Origin: Tetraselmis striata
Lineage: Eukaryota; Chlorophyta; Chlorodendrophyceae; Chlorodendrales; Chlorodendraceae
Length of the DNA stretch: 64,000 nucleotides
Reading direction: 5' to 3'
Assembly: GCA_006384855.1 (NCBI GenBank)
Contig: VCJN01000238.1
Coordinates: 62,001-126,000, forward strand
Below, one piece after another: positions 32,501 to 41,380 of the stretch. Under the pieces are notes generated by a model. That model saw only the letters and a program-made list of their open reading frames with translations. It was not told the origin of the DNA and ran no database searches. Within the stretch, counting starts at the first letter, position 1, and each line of letters opens with the position of its first letter. The translations under genes and the position numbers were made by a program.

Positions 32501-35500
32501 CGTGAAGACGTGCCTCGCCAGGTTTGGCAGCGACGTGAACGCACGCGACCGTGAAGGAAGGACGCCCCTCCACCAGGCGGTGCTTGCCGGCTGCCTGCAA
32601 GCGGTCGAGCTGCTGCTGGCGCATGGCGGCGTGGATGTCGCGGCAAGAGACAGCAGCGACCGTGGGCTGGTGGAGCTCCTGCTGGCTGAGCAGTGTGACG
32701 GGCAGGAGCTGGAGAAGGCGCGGGTGACCATCCTGCGGAAGCTTATCAAGGCAGGGGCGCTCAGTCCGCCTGCTGCAAGCGGTGCTGGGCTAGCACGGGC
32801 AGAGCCAGCGGATGCGCTGCGACTCGCCATCCGCAATGGGCATACCCAGGCGGCACGCGTGCTGATGGATGATGCGGGGCTCAGCCTGCGCCAGTCGGGC
32901 GAGGCGGCTGCCCTGATGGCCCGCCGCGCGGCGGAGGGCGACCTGCGCTACGTCAAGCTGCTCCTGCGCGCGGGGGTGCCGACGACATGCGAGGTGGATG
33001 GATCCAGCCCGCTGATGGCAGCCATCGAGAGCGGGAGCCTCGGTGTTGCGAGGGAGCTGCTTCACCATGGGGCCATCCTGAGCGCCAATGACCACGACCG
33101 GGCAGCGGCGATGGTGCGGGAGCGGTCACTGGCTGGAGAGCCGTCAGACGCCGCGCTGGTGGACCTCCTCCTGCAGGCAGGCGCGCCGATCCCGCGAGAG
33201 CTGATGGGCCACAATGCGCTGATCCGCGAGGCGCTGGCCGAAATGCGCGAGGACGCGAGCCATACGGAAAGGCAGGTGCAGGTGTCTGTGCGTGCTGAGG
33301 CACTGGGCAGTCAGGTGGCGCAGACATTTGTGCGCGCCGAGAATGAGTTGGCAAAGGTAAGACCCCCCCCCCCCCCCCCCCCCTCCCGCTGTGGGACCCG
33401 TCAGAGACAACCCTGAGAGCATGCTTATGGCGTGGCGTTGATCATCCCCTGTTCTGCCCCCACATACTGCTCTGCCGGCACTGCTATTGCTCTGAGGGGC
33501 GTGTGAGTCCGTATGTGTGGGAGGAGGGAAGAGAGGCTAACTTGTGTGCTGCACGTCTTGCAGCTGGGAATGGCGATTCCCGAGCTGGCGCACAAGCAGG
33601 GCCCAGTGGCGTTTGTGTTGGTTCCCGACATGGGCGGGCGCTTCTGGCGAGGCGGCTACAACTACTCTGGATTCGAGCAGGACTCCAAGGTTTTCATGAA
33701 CATCGCGGAGGGCCTCGCGTACGGAGACCTGTGGCGGGAGGACTGGGTGGAGTGTCTCGGCGGCTGGGCGCGGGCGCCCGCCGGAACGGGCAAGAGAGGG
33801 ACGCGGCGGCTGCTGCTCAAGCTGCTCTGCGAGAACTGCAACCGCCCTGACCCCGGCCATGACGGCTACCCCTGCCGGAAGGCTCCCGGGGAGCTGGTGG
33901 ACCTGTTGCCTGGCATGCAGGTGGGTGCAGGGTTGCGTCGGGCGGCATGCACATTTGCGAACCAACATGTGTACCACGGCGTTTCCGGCCGGCCGAAACC
34001 GTGCGCGTCGTGTTTGTATACGAGTAATCGTTACCGGATATAATCCTTATCGCCATGAGTACTGCATCACATCGAATTACATGCATCGAAAATCAACAAG
34101 CGACCCGGTAGCTTTATGGCCGGTAAAATCTTCTGGTAAAATCTTCCGTTTTCAGATCTGTGGCACGGTTTTCGAGGGTCTTCCCGTTTTGAACCCCAGA
34201 AATAGTGCGTGACATAGCGACTACTATTTGCGAGGTGTTGGTACATAAAGCAAATGAGCGGCGGTTCCCTGGCCGATCTTACCCAGCACATTACTAATTC
34301 GACGATGCGAAAGAGGTCTACCTTGGCGGAAATTTTATTTTCGTACTCAAATTATTTGATCAAGTGGTGTACTGCGTCAAGTACTGAAAGAGCTTCGCGG
34401 CGAGTACGAGAAAAGCGCGATATCGGCATGTCAGGAACGCCGTGACTAAATTAATCCGGAATTATGTCCAAATATGCCAAATACGTCCAAATATGTCCAA
34501 ATACGCAACAAATACAGCACGGAATACACGCACCAGCGCCCCCCCTTCACGCCGAGGCCGGCAGCTGCGCCGGCTTCATATATGTTGTTGCGGTAGGCTG
34601 TGGCCCACCACCCGCATGACTGTGCCGCGTAGGTGGGGTTCAAGATCCTCCCACGCGACGGCCACTTGGCCTCCAGAGTGGCGGGTTACTTTGCGCGGGG
34701 CTTCTCCACACCGCCGGACAGGCAGCTGAGCAGGATTGCAGGAGCGGTGGCAGCCATACGGAGGAAGGCCACGGCGGATGAGCTGGCGTGCATCGCTGGG
34801 GAGCATGCCAACCAGCAGGTGGGTGCCCCCCGGTTGCCAACCCCTCTGGTCCTACAACCTACTAGCGGCACACGTGGAGCACCAGGTGACAACAGCACAC
34901 CGCCTGGCTTGAGTGATGTAGCTGCGGCTCGGGAATCAGCGCTTTCGAGGGGCACCGCGACTCGGCATAGGACATGTTTTTTCTACATCCGTCCGCAGGA
35001 TACACTATTGAGGTGTTCGTTTAGCTCGAAAAAGGTGCCGATTGGACTCGGATCTTAGATGTCGTCATCCGATACTGTAGGGCTTGTATGCCGGTCTGAA
35101 CCGCGCCGAGGACCACAGCACAGGACAGTACAAGATACTGTCCCAACCCCCAACTACCTCGCGTGCCCCCGGCCCCCAAGGTAAAAATACGCCCAGCATA
35201 TTCCGTGCAGTGCAGTCTTTTGCTATTTGTGATATGAACCAACAAGTCTCGTGGGATGGGACGTCGGCAACTGAAATGTGATAGAGTAGAATAGAATAGA
35301 AATACCGACGACTATGTGTCCGCTCGGTAGAGCGCTGGTCTCCCACTCGGGAGGCCCCCGGATGATTCCCGGCTCTGTCACTTCAGGGCGATATCGACCG
35401 GGCCCGTGTCCCGGGTTAACCCGGTTGATGCATTAGCCCTGTGGGGTCCGAATCAGGCAACGGACTAATGGCTGTGCCAAACCTACGACTGCAAAGTTAG

Positions 35501-36331
35501 CGCACGCGGTCAAAGTGCTGGGGCGGCGCTTCGGCAGCTGTCCCGGGGCGATCTTTGATTTACTTTTGGAATAATAGAAATAGGGTTGATGGTTTATGGT
35601 CAACATTGTTTGAGTCTGTATTGCCCATGTCTTCAGGAACAGTATGCGTGCATTGCCTGAAAGCAGATAGCGATACAGGATCGCCGCCGAATCTTTAGAG
35701 AGTCCCATTCAATTGTTCTCCGCATCTGCAGGTCAGCACAGCGTTGCAGGAGCTGGGGAACTTCCTGCACGAGGAGGACCCCGGGAACCGGCATCCGGGC
35801 AACCTTTCCCGGATCGTGATGCAGGGGTCGGTGCTGTACGTGTGCCACCGTTGCCTGTCGCGCAGCGCTGCGGCGAACGAGGGCGCTCCCCGCCCAACGC
35901 GCCCGTTCTTGCGGCGGCAGCCCCCGCCGGACGTCAGTCAGCCACCTGTCCCCGACACCGCGGGCCCACCCCGCCAGAGGCTGGTGCCACCTGCAGAGGC
36001 ACGGCCGGCGAGCGCCTCTGACATTGAGATCCTCGTCACCGGGGAGGACGGGAGGGTGCGTGTGTGGCACGAACAGGACGACGACCCGCCACACAGGGGA
36101 CTACCAGCAGGCGCAGATTCAGGGTCCGCAGCATCTCAGGAAACACGGACGCAGGACCTTGGTGGTCAGCCCCGAGGCAAGCAAGTCGGCCCCAGCAGGA
36201 GATGTGGTGCCTCCTGCCCTGGCCAGAGCTCGATCGATGCCCCATCCGAGTACACGTCACAGGACGTCATGGGGCGCCGACTACCAAGCCTATCAAGCCT
36301 TCCGAGCTCGGTCCGCCGAACTGGCTCCTAG
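19978..36331 (+). CDS. Giant ankyrin-repeat protein, 17 exons, about 3,800 residues
   Basis: Exons read: 19978–20561, 21006–21353, 21508–21779, 21925–23384, 23543–24361, 24499–25317, 25663–27032, 27146–28022, 28361–28861, 28984–29117, 29238–29945, 30080–30685, 30854–31225, 31917–33356, 33564–33920, 34633–34818 and 35732–36331. Every intron is GT–AG and every join keeps phase, except for one unexplained frame change inside exon 7. The protein is an acidic N-terminus, then dozens of ankyrin repeats (consensus cores such as GRTPLHVA, NTPLH.AA, LLL..GA.), an acidic linker, more repeats and an unrecognised C-terminal domain. No signal peptide or membrane segment is obvious. Ankyrin arrays bind other proteins, so a scaffold role is likely, but the partner is unknown. 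Three introns start with C-runs. Confidence 0.85.
21006..23384 (+). CDS. Ankyrin gene, exons 2–4: first ankyrin block
   Basis: Three exons (21006–21353, 21508–21779 and 21925–23384) join in phases 2, 2 and 1 and give about 690 residues of ankyrin repeats. Examples are GATPLIAASYSG, MSAIHLAAQHGQ, GNTPLHGAAKMG and CAPLHAAAVRGN. The end of exon 4 (about 22,900–23,384) is a diverged version of the module that makes up exons 5 and 6, with the shared frame DTDLLAAV..FGDSLLHTVC and the same final motif WTPLHAAASSSAAQ. Confidence 0.85.
23543..24361 (+). CDS. Ankyrin gene, exon 5: first of two near-identical 819-bp exons
   Basis: This exon is exactly 273 codons, phase 0 at both ends, beginning AGAIVRALVVAGAHLD and ending WTPLHAAAKSSSAQ. 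It holds ankyrin repeats (GRTPLHVAMKRT, GTTPL-type, ATTPLHVAASKG) around a non-ankyrin insert of about 90 residues containing LTHGGEHLFPPEPGH. It differs from exon 6 at about 8 residues. Confidence 0.9.
24499..25317 (+). CDS. Ankyrin gene, exon 6: tandem duplicate of exon 5
   Basis: It has the same length (819 bp) and the same phase as exon 5, and by eye roughly 25–30 base differences. Protein changes include V to A at the start, G to H (LLHGK/LLHHK), F to Y, Y to H and N to D (YNWT/YDWT). The last few codons differ most. The upstream intron ends with the same CCTGACATGCAG as the intron before exon 5; the rest of the two introns is different. Confidence 0.9.
25663..27032 (+). CDS. Ankyrin gene, exon 7 region with acidic linker and an unexplained frame change
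   Basis: From 25,663 the frame reads ankyrin repeats up to GRTALHVAVGH, then runs to a stop at 25,989. From about 26,096 a different frame continues with AVHMLLEAGANPNAADTRG and stays open to the donor at 27,033. The sequence in between is open in a third frame. Either a short intron or micro-exon with non-standard sites lies here, or this allele or assembly has an indel. The second half contains a strongly acidic stretch (about 26,490–26,720, with DGDDGDDDDDEN), then one more repeat ending GRSALHE. Confidence 0.65.
27146..31225 (+). CDS. Ankyrin gene, exons 8–13: central ankyrin block
   Basis: Exons 27146–28022, 28361–28861, 28984–29117, 29238–29945, 30080–30685 and 30854–31225 encode about 1,060 residues of ankyrin repeats. 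Cores include RTAAHLAADVGW, TSPLHLACQAGR, RQTPLHLAARGG, GRTPLHAAAERG, GTALHWACRSGN and QTPLHIACQEG. Most splice sites fall just after the TPLHxAA helix of a repeat and in phase 0. The intron after 31,225 begins GTGAGT followed by a long C-run. Confidence 0.85.
31917..33356 (+). CDS. Ankyrin gene, exon 14: last ankyrin block
   Basis: A 480-codon exon, phase 0 at both ends, with ankyrin repeats such as KRQSVLHLAAAGG, GNTPLHVLCG, GRTPLHQAVLAG and SSPLMAAIESG. The last about 60 residues (from about NALIREALAEMRED to ENELAK) lose the repeat pattern and look helical and charged, a likely transition to the C-terminal domain. The donor GTAAGA is followed at once by 21 C. Confidence 0.85.
33564..36331 (+). 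CDS. Ankyrin gene, exons 15–17: unrecognised C-terminal domain
   Basis: Exons 33564–33920, 34633–34818 and 35732–36331 join in phase 0. The domain begins GPVAFVLVPDMGGRFWRGG, is rich in Trp and Gly, and contains LCENCNRPDPG and later VLYVCHRCLS, two CxxC pairs that could hold a metal ion. About 90 residues after the second pair the sequence becomes low-complexity and ends in TAG at 36,331. Another frame stays open to 36,350 with a more regular composition, so the last about 70 codons are uncertain. I know no family with this pattern. Confidence 0.6.
35316..35386 (+). tRNA. tRNA-like sequence, probably a pseudogene or SINE head
   Basis: GCTCGGTAGAGCGCTGG fits a tRNA D-arm with A box, CTCCCAC could be a Gly(CCC) anticodon loop, and CCGG.TGATTCCCGG resembles a T-arm with B box. 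The anticodon stem and acceptor stem do not pair properly. It lies inside the last long intron of the ankyrin gene. Confidence 0.25.
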
Positions 36332-38398
36332 TGAGGCACGCGATGACTGATGTCACCGAGACACCGGGTTTGCACCGAAGCGAACCACACCGGGCATGGG
36401 CGCCTTGATTGACTGATTGACTGTAGCCCGCCAGAGATGCACAGTAATCCGACCCTGTGCACGGCATGGAGTAGGGCACGCGTAAAGCAGACTCGTAATC
36501 GCATTTGTCCGCTCAGCCCCTGGCTGTGTGCCGCTTACTTTGGTGGCTTAAGGCAGCCGTCCTGTCGCTGTTTCATGGCCGACCTGCGGCGCATGCGCGC
36601 TCAGCGTAGGAAGCAATGGACCATCAACATCTGCAAAGGCGTGGGCACAGGACATCACCCCACACGCACGTATTGGGCTTTTCACGCACACACTGTACAC
36701 AGCCAGTGCACAACACTGCGCTCAAGCCGGCGGCATCCACCAAGGACCGGCGCGCCTGCCATCTCGCACCTTGGGAAATGGTGAATGAATGCCACAGCAG
36801 CGATCCAATGGTTGCTGCGGCGGGATTGGTAACGGCTAGCTGGATGGTGGCGGTGTTCCATTGTACCATCACCAACAGCATGGCCGTCCTATCCAAACTT
36901 CCACAAATTGGAGGTTGTCACCGCTTGGAGGATGGTTCCCTCGTACGCGGTTTGAGCGCCCCGCGAGTACCGCAGTCTGATGAGGTGACCGCAAGGGGGT
37001 AGAACTAGAGCAGTAGGGCTGCATCGTTTTATCTGGCCGCGGACCCCCACAGCCCCCAGACCCCCCACGACCACGAGCCTTCTTCCGGACAAAACAACTT
37101 CGCCCCATCATGTACGCAAAAGATAAGCCTGTGCTACAGCTTGGCAGGACCTGTCCAGACGGCGCCGTCCGCGGAGAAAGGCAGGCGTGACGTGACGATG
37201 GCATGCGTACGCCACGATCGAGGGACGCGAAACAGGAGGAGGAACAGAGGCAGGAAGGGACGCGCAGGGCCGAGGCGTTGCCCAGTGAGCAGTGGGCAGA
37301 GTGGGCAAAGGGGCACGCAGGGCGTCACATATGTACGAGAGTAAGCAGAGGGGCGGGCAACAGAGGAAAGCAGAGGGCCGGGTGGGGGTCCAGGGCAGGA
37401 GTACAGCGGATTAACCACACTTTCATGTAAAGTGACACAATGCTCCGATCCTCCCCAGTGGCGCGACCCTCCATGACACGTGTCATCTCTTGCAAACGGA
37501 TCAGTACCATATGTGCGGGCATCCAAGCAGCTACTCGTGTGTTGCGCTCCATGACATGGCCCCTCACCTTGCACCGTGTATATTGAATGAGATGGAATGT
37601 TGTGCGGGTGTCCATTATTTGGATCCGGATACTGAGAATACTGGGCTGTTGTGAGGAACAGCCCCGGCTGCCCCCCTAGTTACTAACAAACGCACTGCCT
37701 TTCTAGACAGCCCTGGGGGCAGCCCCAGGTCTGATGGCAGTTGGGCCCCCTCACGGACGCAACTACCGATTACTAATCATTGTAACTACATCACTTTTTT
37801 AATAGTAATTCTTGTTCTGGAGCTTCTGTTGCCTCATCCTGCATCTCTGCAGAAAACCGGCGTGGCCCTGGGCCACAGGCCACCACCAACCATGCCATCT
37901 AATGCTCTAATTTCCCGGGGGAGCCAAGACCCCCACAGAACAACACACTTAAGGTTATTCGATGTCCCTCCCCCTCCGCACCCCCCCCCCCCCCCCCCCC
38001 CCACCCGGCCTGGTGGGGTGCCCACACTCATGCCCACCCAGACACCCACACACAACATTCTCTGTGTCCGGTGGCATGGCGGGAGAGAGCATGCACTGTC
38101 GTAAGGGCGCCTTAGAGTAGGTTACACATACCTGTGCAGCACGCGGCGTGCAGGGGCTGGCTAGTGAGTGATGGAGTGGGATGGGATGGGGTGGAAGCGG
38201 GGGATGAGCGGAGGGAGGGGGGGGGGGACTGAACCGCGGTGGCGGGTGAGCTTGAGATCGATGGCCTGCGGCGGAGCATGGGAGGCTTGTGGGGGTGGGT
38301 TTGTGAGCTTGAGCGCGGGCGCGCGCCCCCGCTGGCGCTCGGCGACAGCAATGGCCGCAGCTGTGCGGCCGCGAGGGAGGGGCGAACGGGGGGCTAGG
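36332..38398. other. Intergenic region between the ankyrin and KH genes
   Basis: No convincing exon is seen on either strand. It has a C-run at 37,981–38,002 and a G-rich stretch near 38,165–38,230. It should contain the convergent 3' ends of the ankyrin gene (from the left) and the KH gene (from the right); I see no certain polyadenylation signal. Confidence 0.4.
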
Positions 38399-40202
38399 CT
38401 ACTGCGCCTGCTGGCGGCCGCCGTTGCGCTGCGCGGCCATGCGGGCGGCCTCCGCGACGCGGTCCTCGATGAGCCGCTCCGCCATGGCGATGTTGGCGGG
38501 GAAGCCGCTGATGGTGAGCATGCGCTGCGTGGTGCCGGGCAGAAAGTCGCCGCGGCCGGACAGCGTCACGCGCGTGCTGCTCACCTGCTGCAGCTCCGCC
38601 AGCGCGCGCCCGCCCTTGCCCACGATCACGCCCACGTGCTCGTCCGCCACGCCCAGGATCTTCTCCATGGGGGCCGGCGCGCCGTAGGCCATGGCCGCCG
38701 CCATGGGGTGGTGCGCGTGCACGTGGGGCGGGCGGCCAGGGAGGTGCATGTAGGGGCTGTGGGGGTGGTGCGCGTGCGGGTGGTGGGCCATGGCGCCGGG
38801 GTGCATGGCGCCCGGGAGGTGGCCCGGACGCCCGCCCAGCCCCATCACTGCCTCGGGGTGGTGCCCCATGTGGCCGCCCGCCAGGTGCGGGTGCGCCGCG
38901 TGCGGCAGCGCGTACTGCATCGGCACCGCGTCCGGGTCGTAGTGCGCGTCCTCCGCCATCTTGGTCAGGATGAGCGCCGTCGCGCGCAGCTGCTGCTCCA
39001 GCTTGCCCACCACCGTGATCACGCGCTCCGCCACCCCCGGGAACTGCTGGTCCTGCGGGGACCCGGGCGGCAGGAGGGAGGTCAGGCCGGGATGAAGCAT
39101 GAGCAGGACCCCGCACAGCCGCGCGCGCCCGCGGAGGGGTGGACTCGGTCGAGATATCCATCAGAGCACACCAAAAGTATACCACTCCGACCTGATGACG
39201 CAAACAGGTCATCATGGTTTCTGTTCACTTCAGGGTTACAAGGTTTGAGGGTTTTAGGGTTTAAACCCTAAAATCTACCCACCTGCCGCCACGCTACAGG
39301 GTTTGCGGGGTTCGCGACCAAGCCATCACATACCCTAGATTACTGCTAGTGTGCACTCCAAAACCCTACTTGCTTAAACCTTTTGAAGCAATGGCCGGTG
39401 CAAAACCCTAATACCCTAATACCCTAATACGTACCTGCCGCTGGATAGTGGCGGAAGTCCTACAAATGTCAAAATCTGTATCTCCAGAGCAGAGGGAAGG
39501 GGGGGGGGGGGGGGGGGGGGGGGTCTACCTGGTGGCTGAGCGTGATGCCGGCGCCGCTGTCCTCGATGAAGTGGCGCACGTTGGCGCCGCCCTTGCCGAT
39601 GATGCCGCCGCACGCCCCGGACGGCACCACCATCCGTAGCGGGACCGTCTCCTCCGCGCCCGGCGGCCCCCCGGCCGCCACGCGCTGCGCGGCCGTGTCC
39701 GCGTTGAGCTTGGTGAACATGAGGTGCAGCGCGGTGAGGACGTCGCTGATGCCGCCGGTGGTGAGCAGCATGCGGTCGCTGGTGCCCGGGAAGTGCTCCG
39801 TCGCCTGGCTCAGCTGGATGCGGGTGTTGCTGCTCTGCTGCAGCTCCGCGATCGTTGCGCCCCCCTTGCCTGCAGAGCACAGCCAATCGCACCCATTCAA
39901 CAAGGTTCACAAGGCGCACAAATAATGCATCGCTTGACACCCCCCGTGCTGCATCTGTGATGAGGTACTCTGATAGGTCTCCAGATAAACACAGTGGTTC
40001 CTCTCTTGCAACGGGTTCTTGATGATGTTCGGGGGTAGATGAGAGGAGAGGGGGGGGGGGGGGGGGGGGGGGGGGCACCGATGATGGAGCCCGCTGCGGC
40101 GTTGCTAATGAGGCACTTCACGGAGACGCGCGCCGCGTTGGCGTTCGCGTCCCTGCCGGCCTGCGCCGCGCCCTCCTCCGCCGCCTCCATGCCCATCTCC
40201 AT
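38399..40202 (-). CDS. Triple-KH-domain RNA-binding protein (PCBP/hnRNP K/Nova type)
   Basis: Three exons on the minus strand, 40202–40079, 39869–39529 and 39052–38399, give about 372 residues. Joins keep phase, and each KH core is restored across them. KH1 spans exons 1–2 (VKCLISNAAAGSIIGKGG), KH2 spans exons 2–3 (GACGGIIGKGGANVRHF to VAERVITVVGKLE) and KH3 is in exon 3 (VGVIVGKGGRALAELQQ). All three keep the GxxG loop as GKGG, needed for nucleic-acid binding. A His/Pro/Met/Gly-rich linker of about 100 residues separates KH2 and KH3, as in PCBP and Nova proteins. Such proteins bind single-stranded C- or pyrimidine-rich RNA and act in splicing, stability or translation. Both introns begin with GT plus a long C-run. 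The start Met at 40,202 is the best visible one; a further 5' exon is possible. Confidence 0.85.
39236..39432. repeat. Telomere-like repeats inside a KH-gene intron
   Basis: TTTAGGG-type words run in both directions: GGTTTGAGGGTTTTAGGG and TTTAAACCCTAAAA near 39,244–39,275, then further CCCTAA and three CCCTAATA units at 39,402–39,430. All lie in the second intron (39,053–39,528). Confidence 0.75.
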
Positions 40203-41380
40203 TATGCCAGCCCGCGGCGCGCCGCCCCCGGTGTGCGCCTCCTGTGCGGCGGGCCGTGTGGCAGCCGCGTCAGCCCTCCATCCCCCGGCCCGACAGCGCG
40301 CCGGCTCTGGGGCAACTAGCCATGGTGCCAACGCTACCATCACCTGCTGCCTCCTCAGCAGCAGCCAAGTGGGGAACACTGGGGAACCTGGGGAACACTG
40401 GGGAACCTCCCCGCCTGCATAGGGTTGCGTATCTTTTGTTTTGCGGGGGGGGGGGGGGGGGGGGGGGGGTCCCGCCCGTCCCCACAGGGCCGAGGCAAGA
40501 GGCCCTGTGGGCTACTACCCAACCCATGGCTGCACAAATGGGATGTACGACTTGAAACCGCTTTGTCCTTGCCGTCGTCTGTCCTTATTCCCGCCCTCGG
40601 TCGGATTCCCGATTTCCCTAGTATATTTTTAAAATCGGGACGAGCTGCTGCTCGTGGTACGAGTAGTAATACGCGGTGCGTATTTGGTTTGTTCTCGCGT
40701 CCCGGTCCCGGCGGTCAGCGCGGCTACTCCAAGGCAGGGAGAGCACTGCTAGGCGATTCCCAGGCGCGCGACAGCACCACCAGGCCAGCTGCACATCACT
40801 GCAGGATCTCCAGAGGTGAGACTACAGGCCGGCAGAGGCAGTTTGCTAGCGAGCCTCTCCCGCGGGGCAGCTAGATCTCCGCTCCGTCGCGTTCCGGCCC
40901 GGCGCGGAGCACAGTGGTGGGAACGTTGCGAACCGCGCGCGGGGGCGCGCTTCACGACATGCTTGTGGCTGCAAACAGGTCTCACCGTGCGGCGGAGGTC
41001 GCCGAGCGACGTTCTTTCCACTCTCAGGGCAGCTCAGGAGCGCGATTCCCGAAGTGCGGCCGCTGGTGCGTGCCGTGCTGTAGGTTGGTGGTTGGTTGGG
41101 GTTCCCAGATGATCTGCGCTTTGGCCCGGCGGGCGCTCGTACTCGTATATCCCACAAGGCGATAGGGCTACAGGGCTCGTATCCCACTTCGCGCGTGCTG
41201 CTGGACTGGCTCCGCCCGACGCGGGCGGGACGGCAGCGCGGGCGGGACGGCAGCGCGCGGGGACTACTGGTGGCGCCAGAGGGAGAGGGAGGAACGGTTC
41301 CTTAATTAACCCGTGCCGTTTTCGGGATATTCCGCCCAGTATATTTATATTCCACGCATGACGGAGTAGGTTTTTGGTCA
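40203..41380. other. Upstream region of the KH gene
   Basis: It holds a GGGGAAC(A)CT short tandem repeat (about 40,373–40,410) and a run of 25 G (40,445–40,469). These may belong to the KH gene's 5' untranslated exon or promoter. No other gene is seen. Confidence 0.35.

Noticed and set aside
38168..39271. Plus-strand open frame of 367 codons
   Set aside because: It is the complement of the KH gene's last exon; its His/Arg/Ala-rich translation has no domain, while the minus strand has KH3 and half of KH2.
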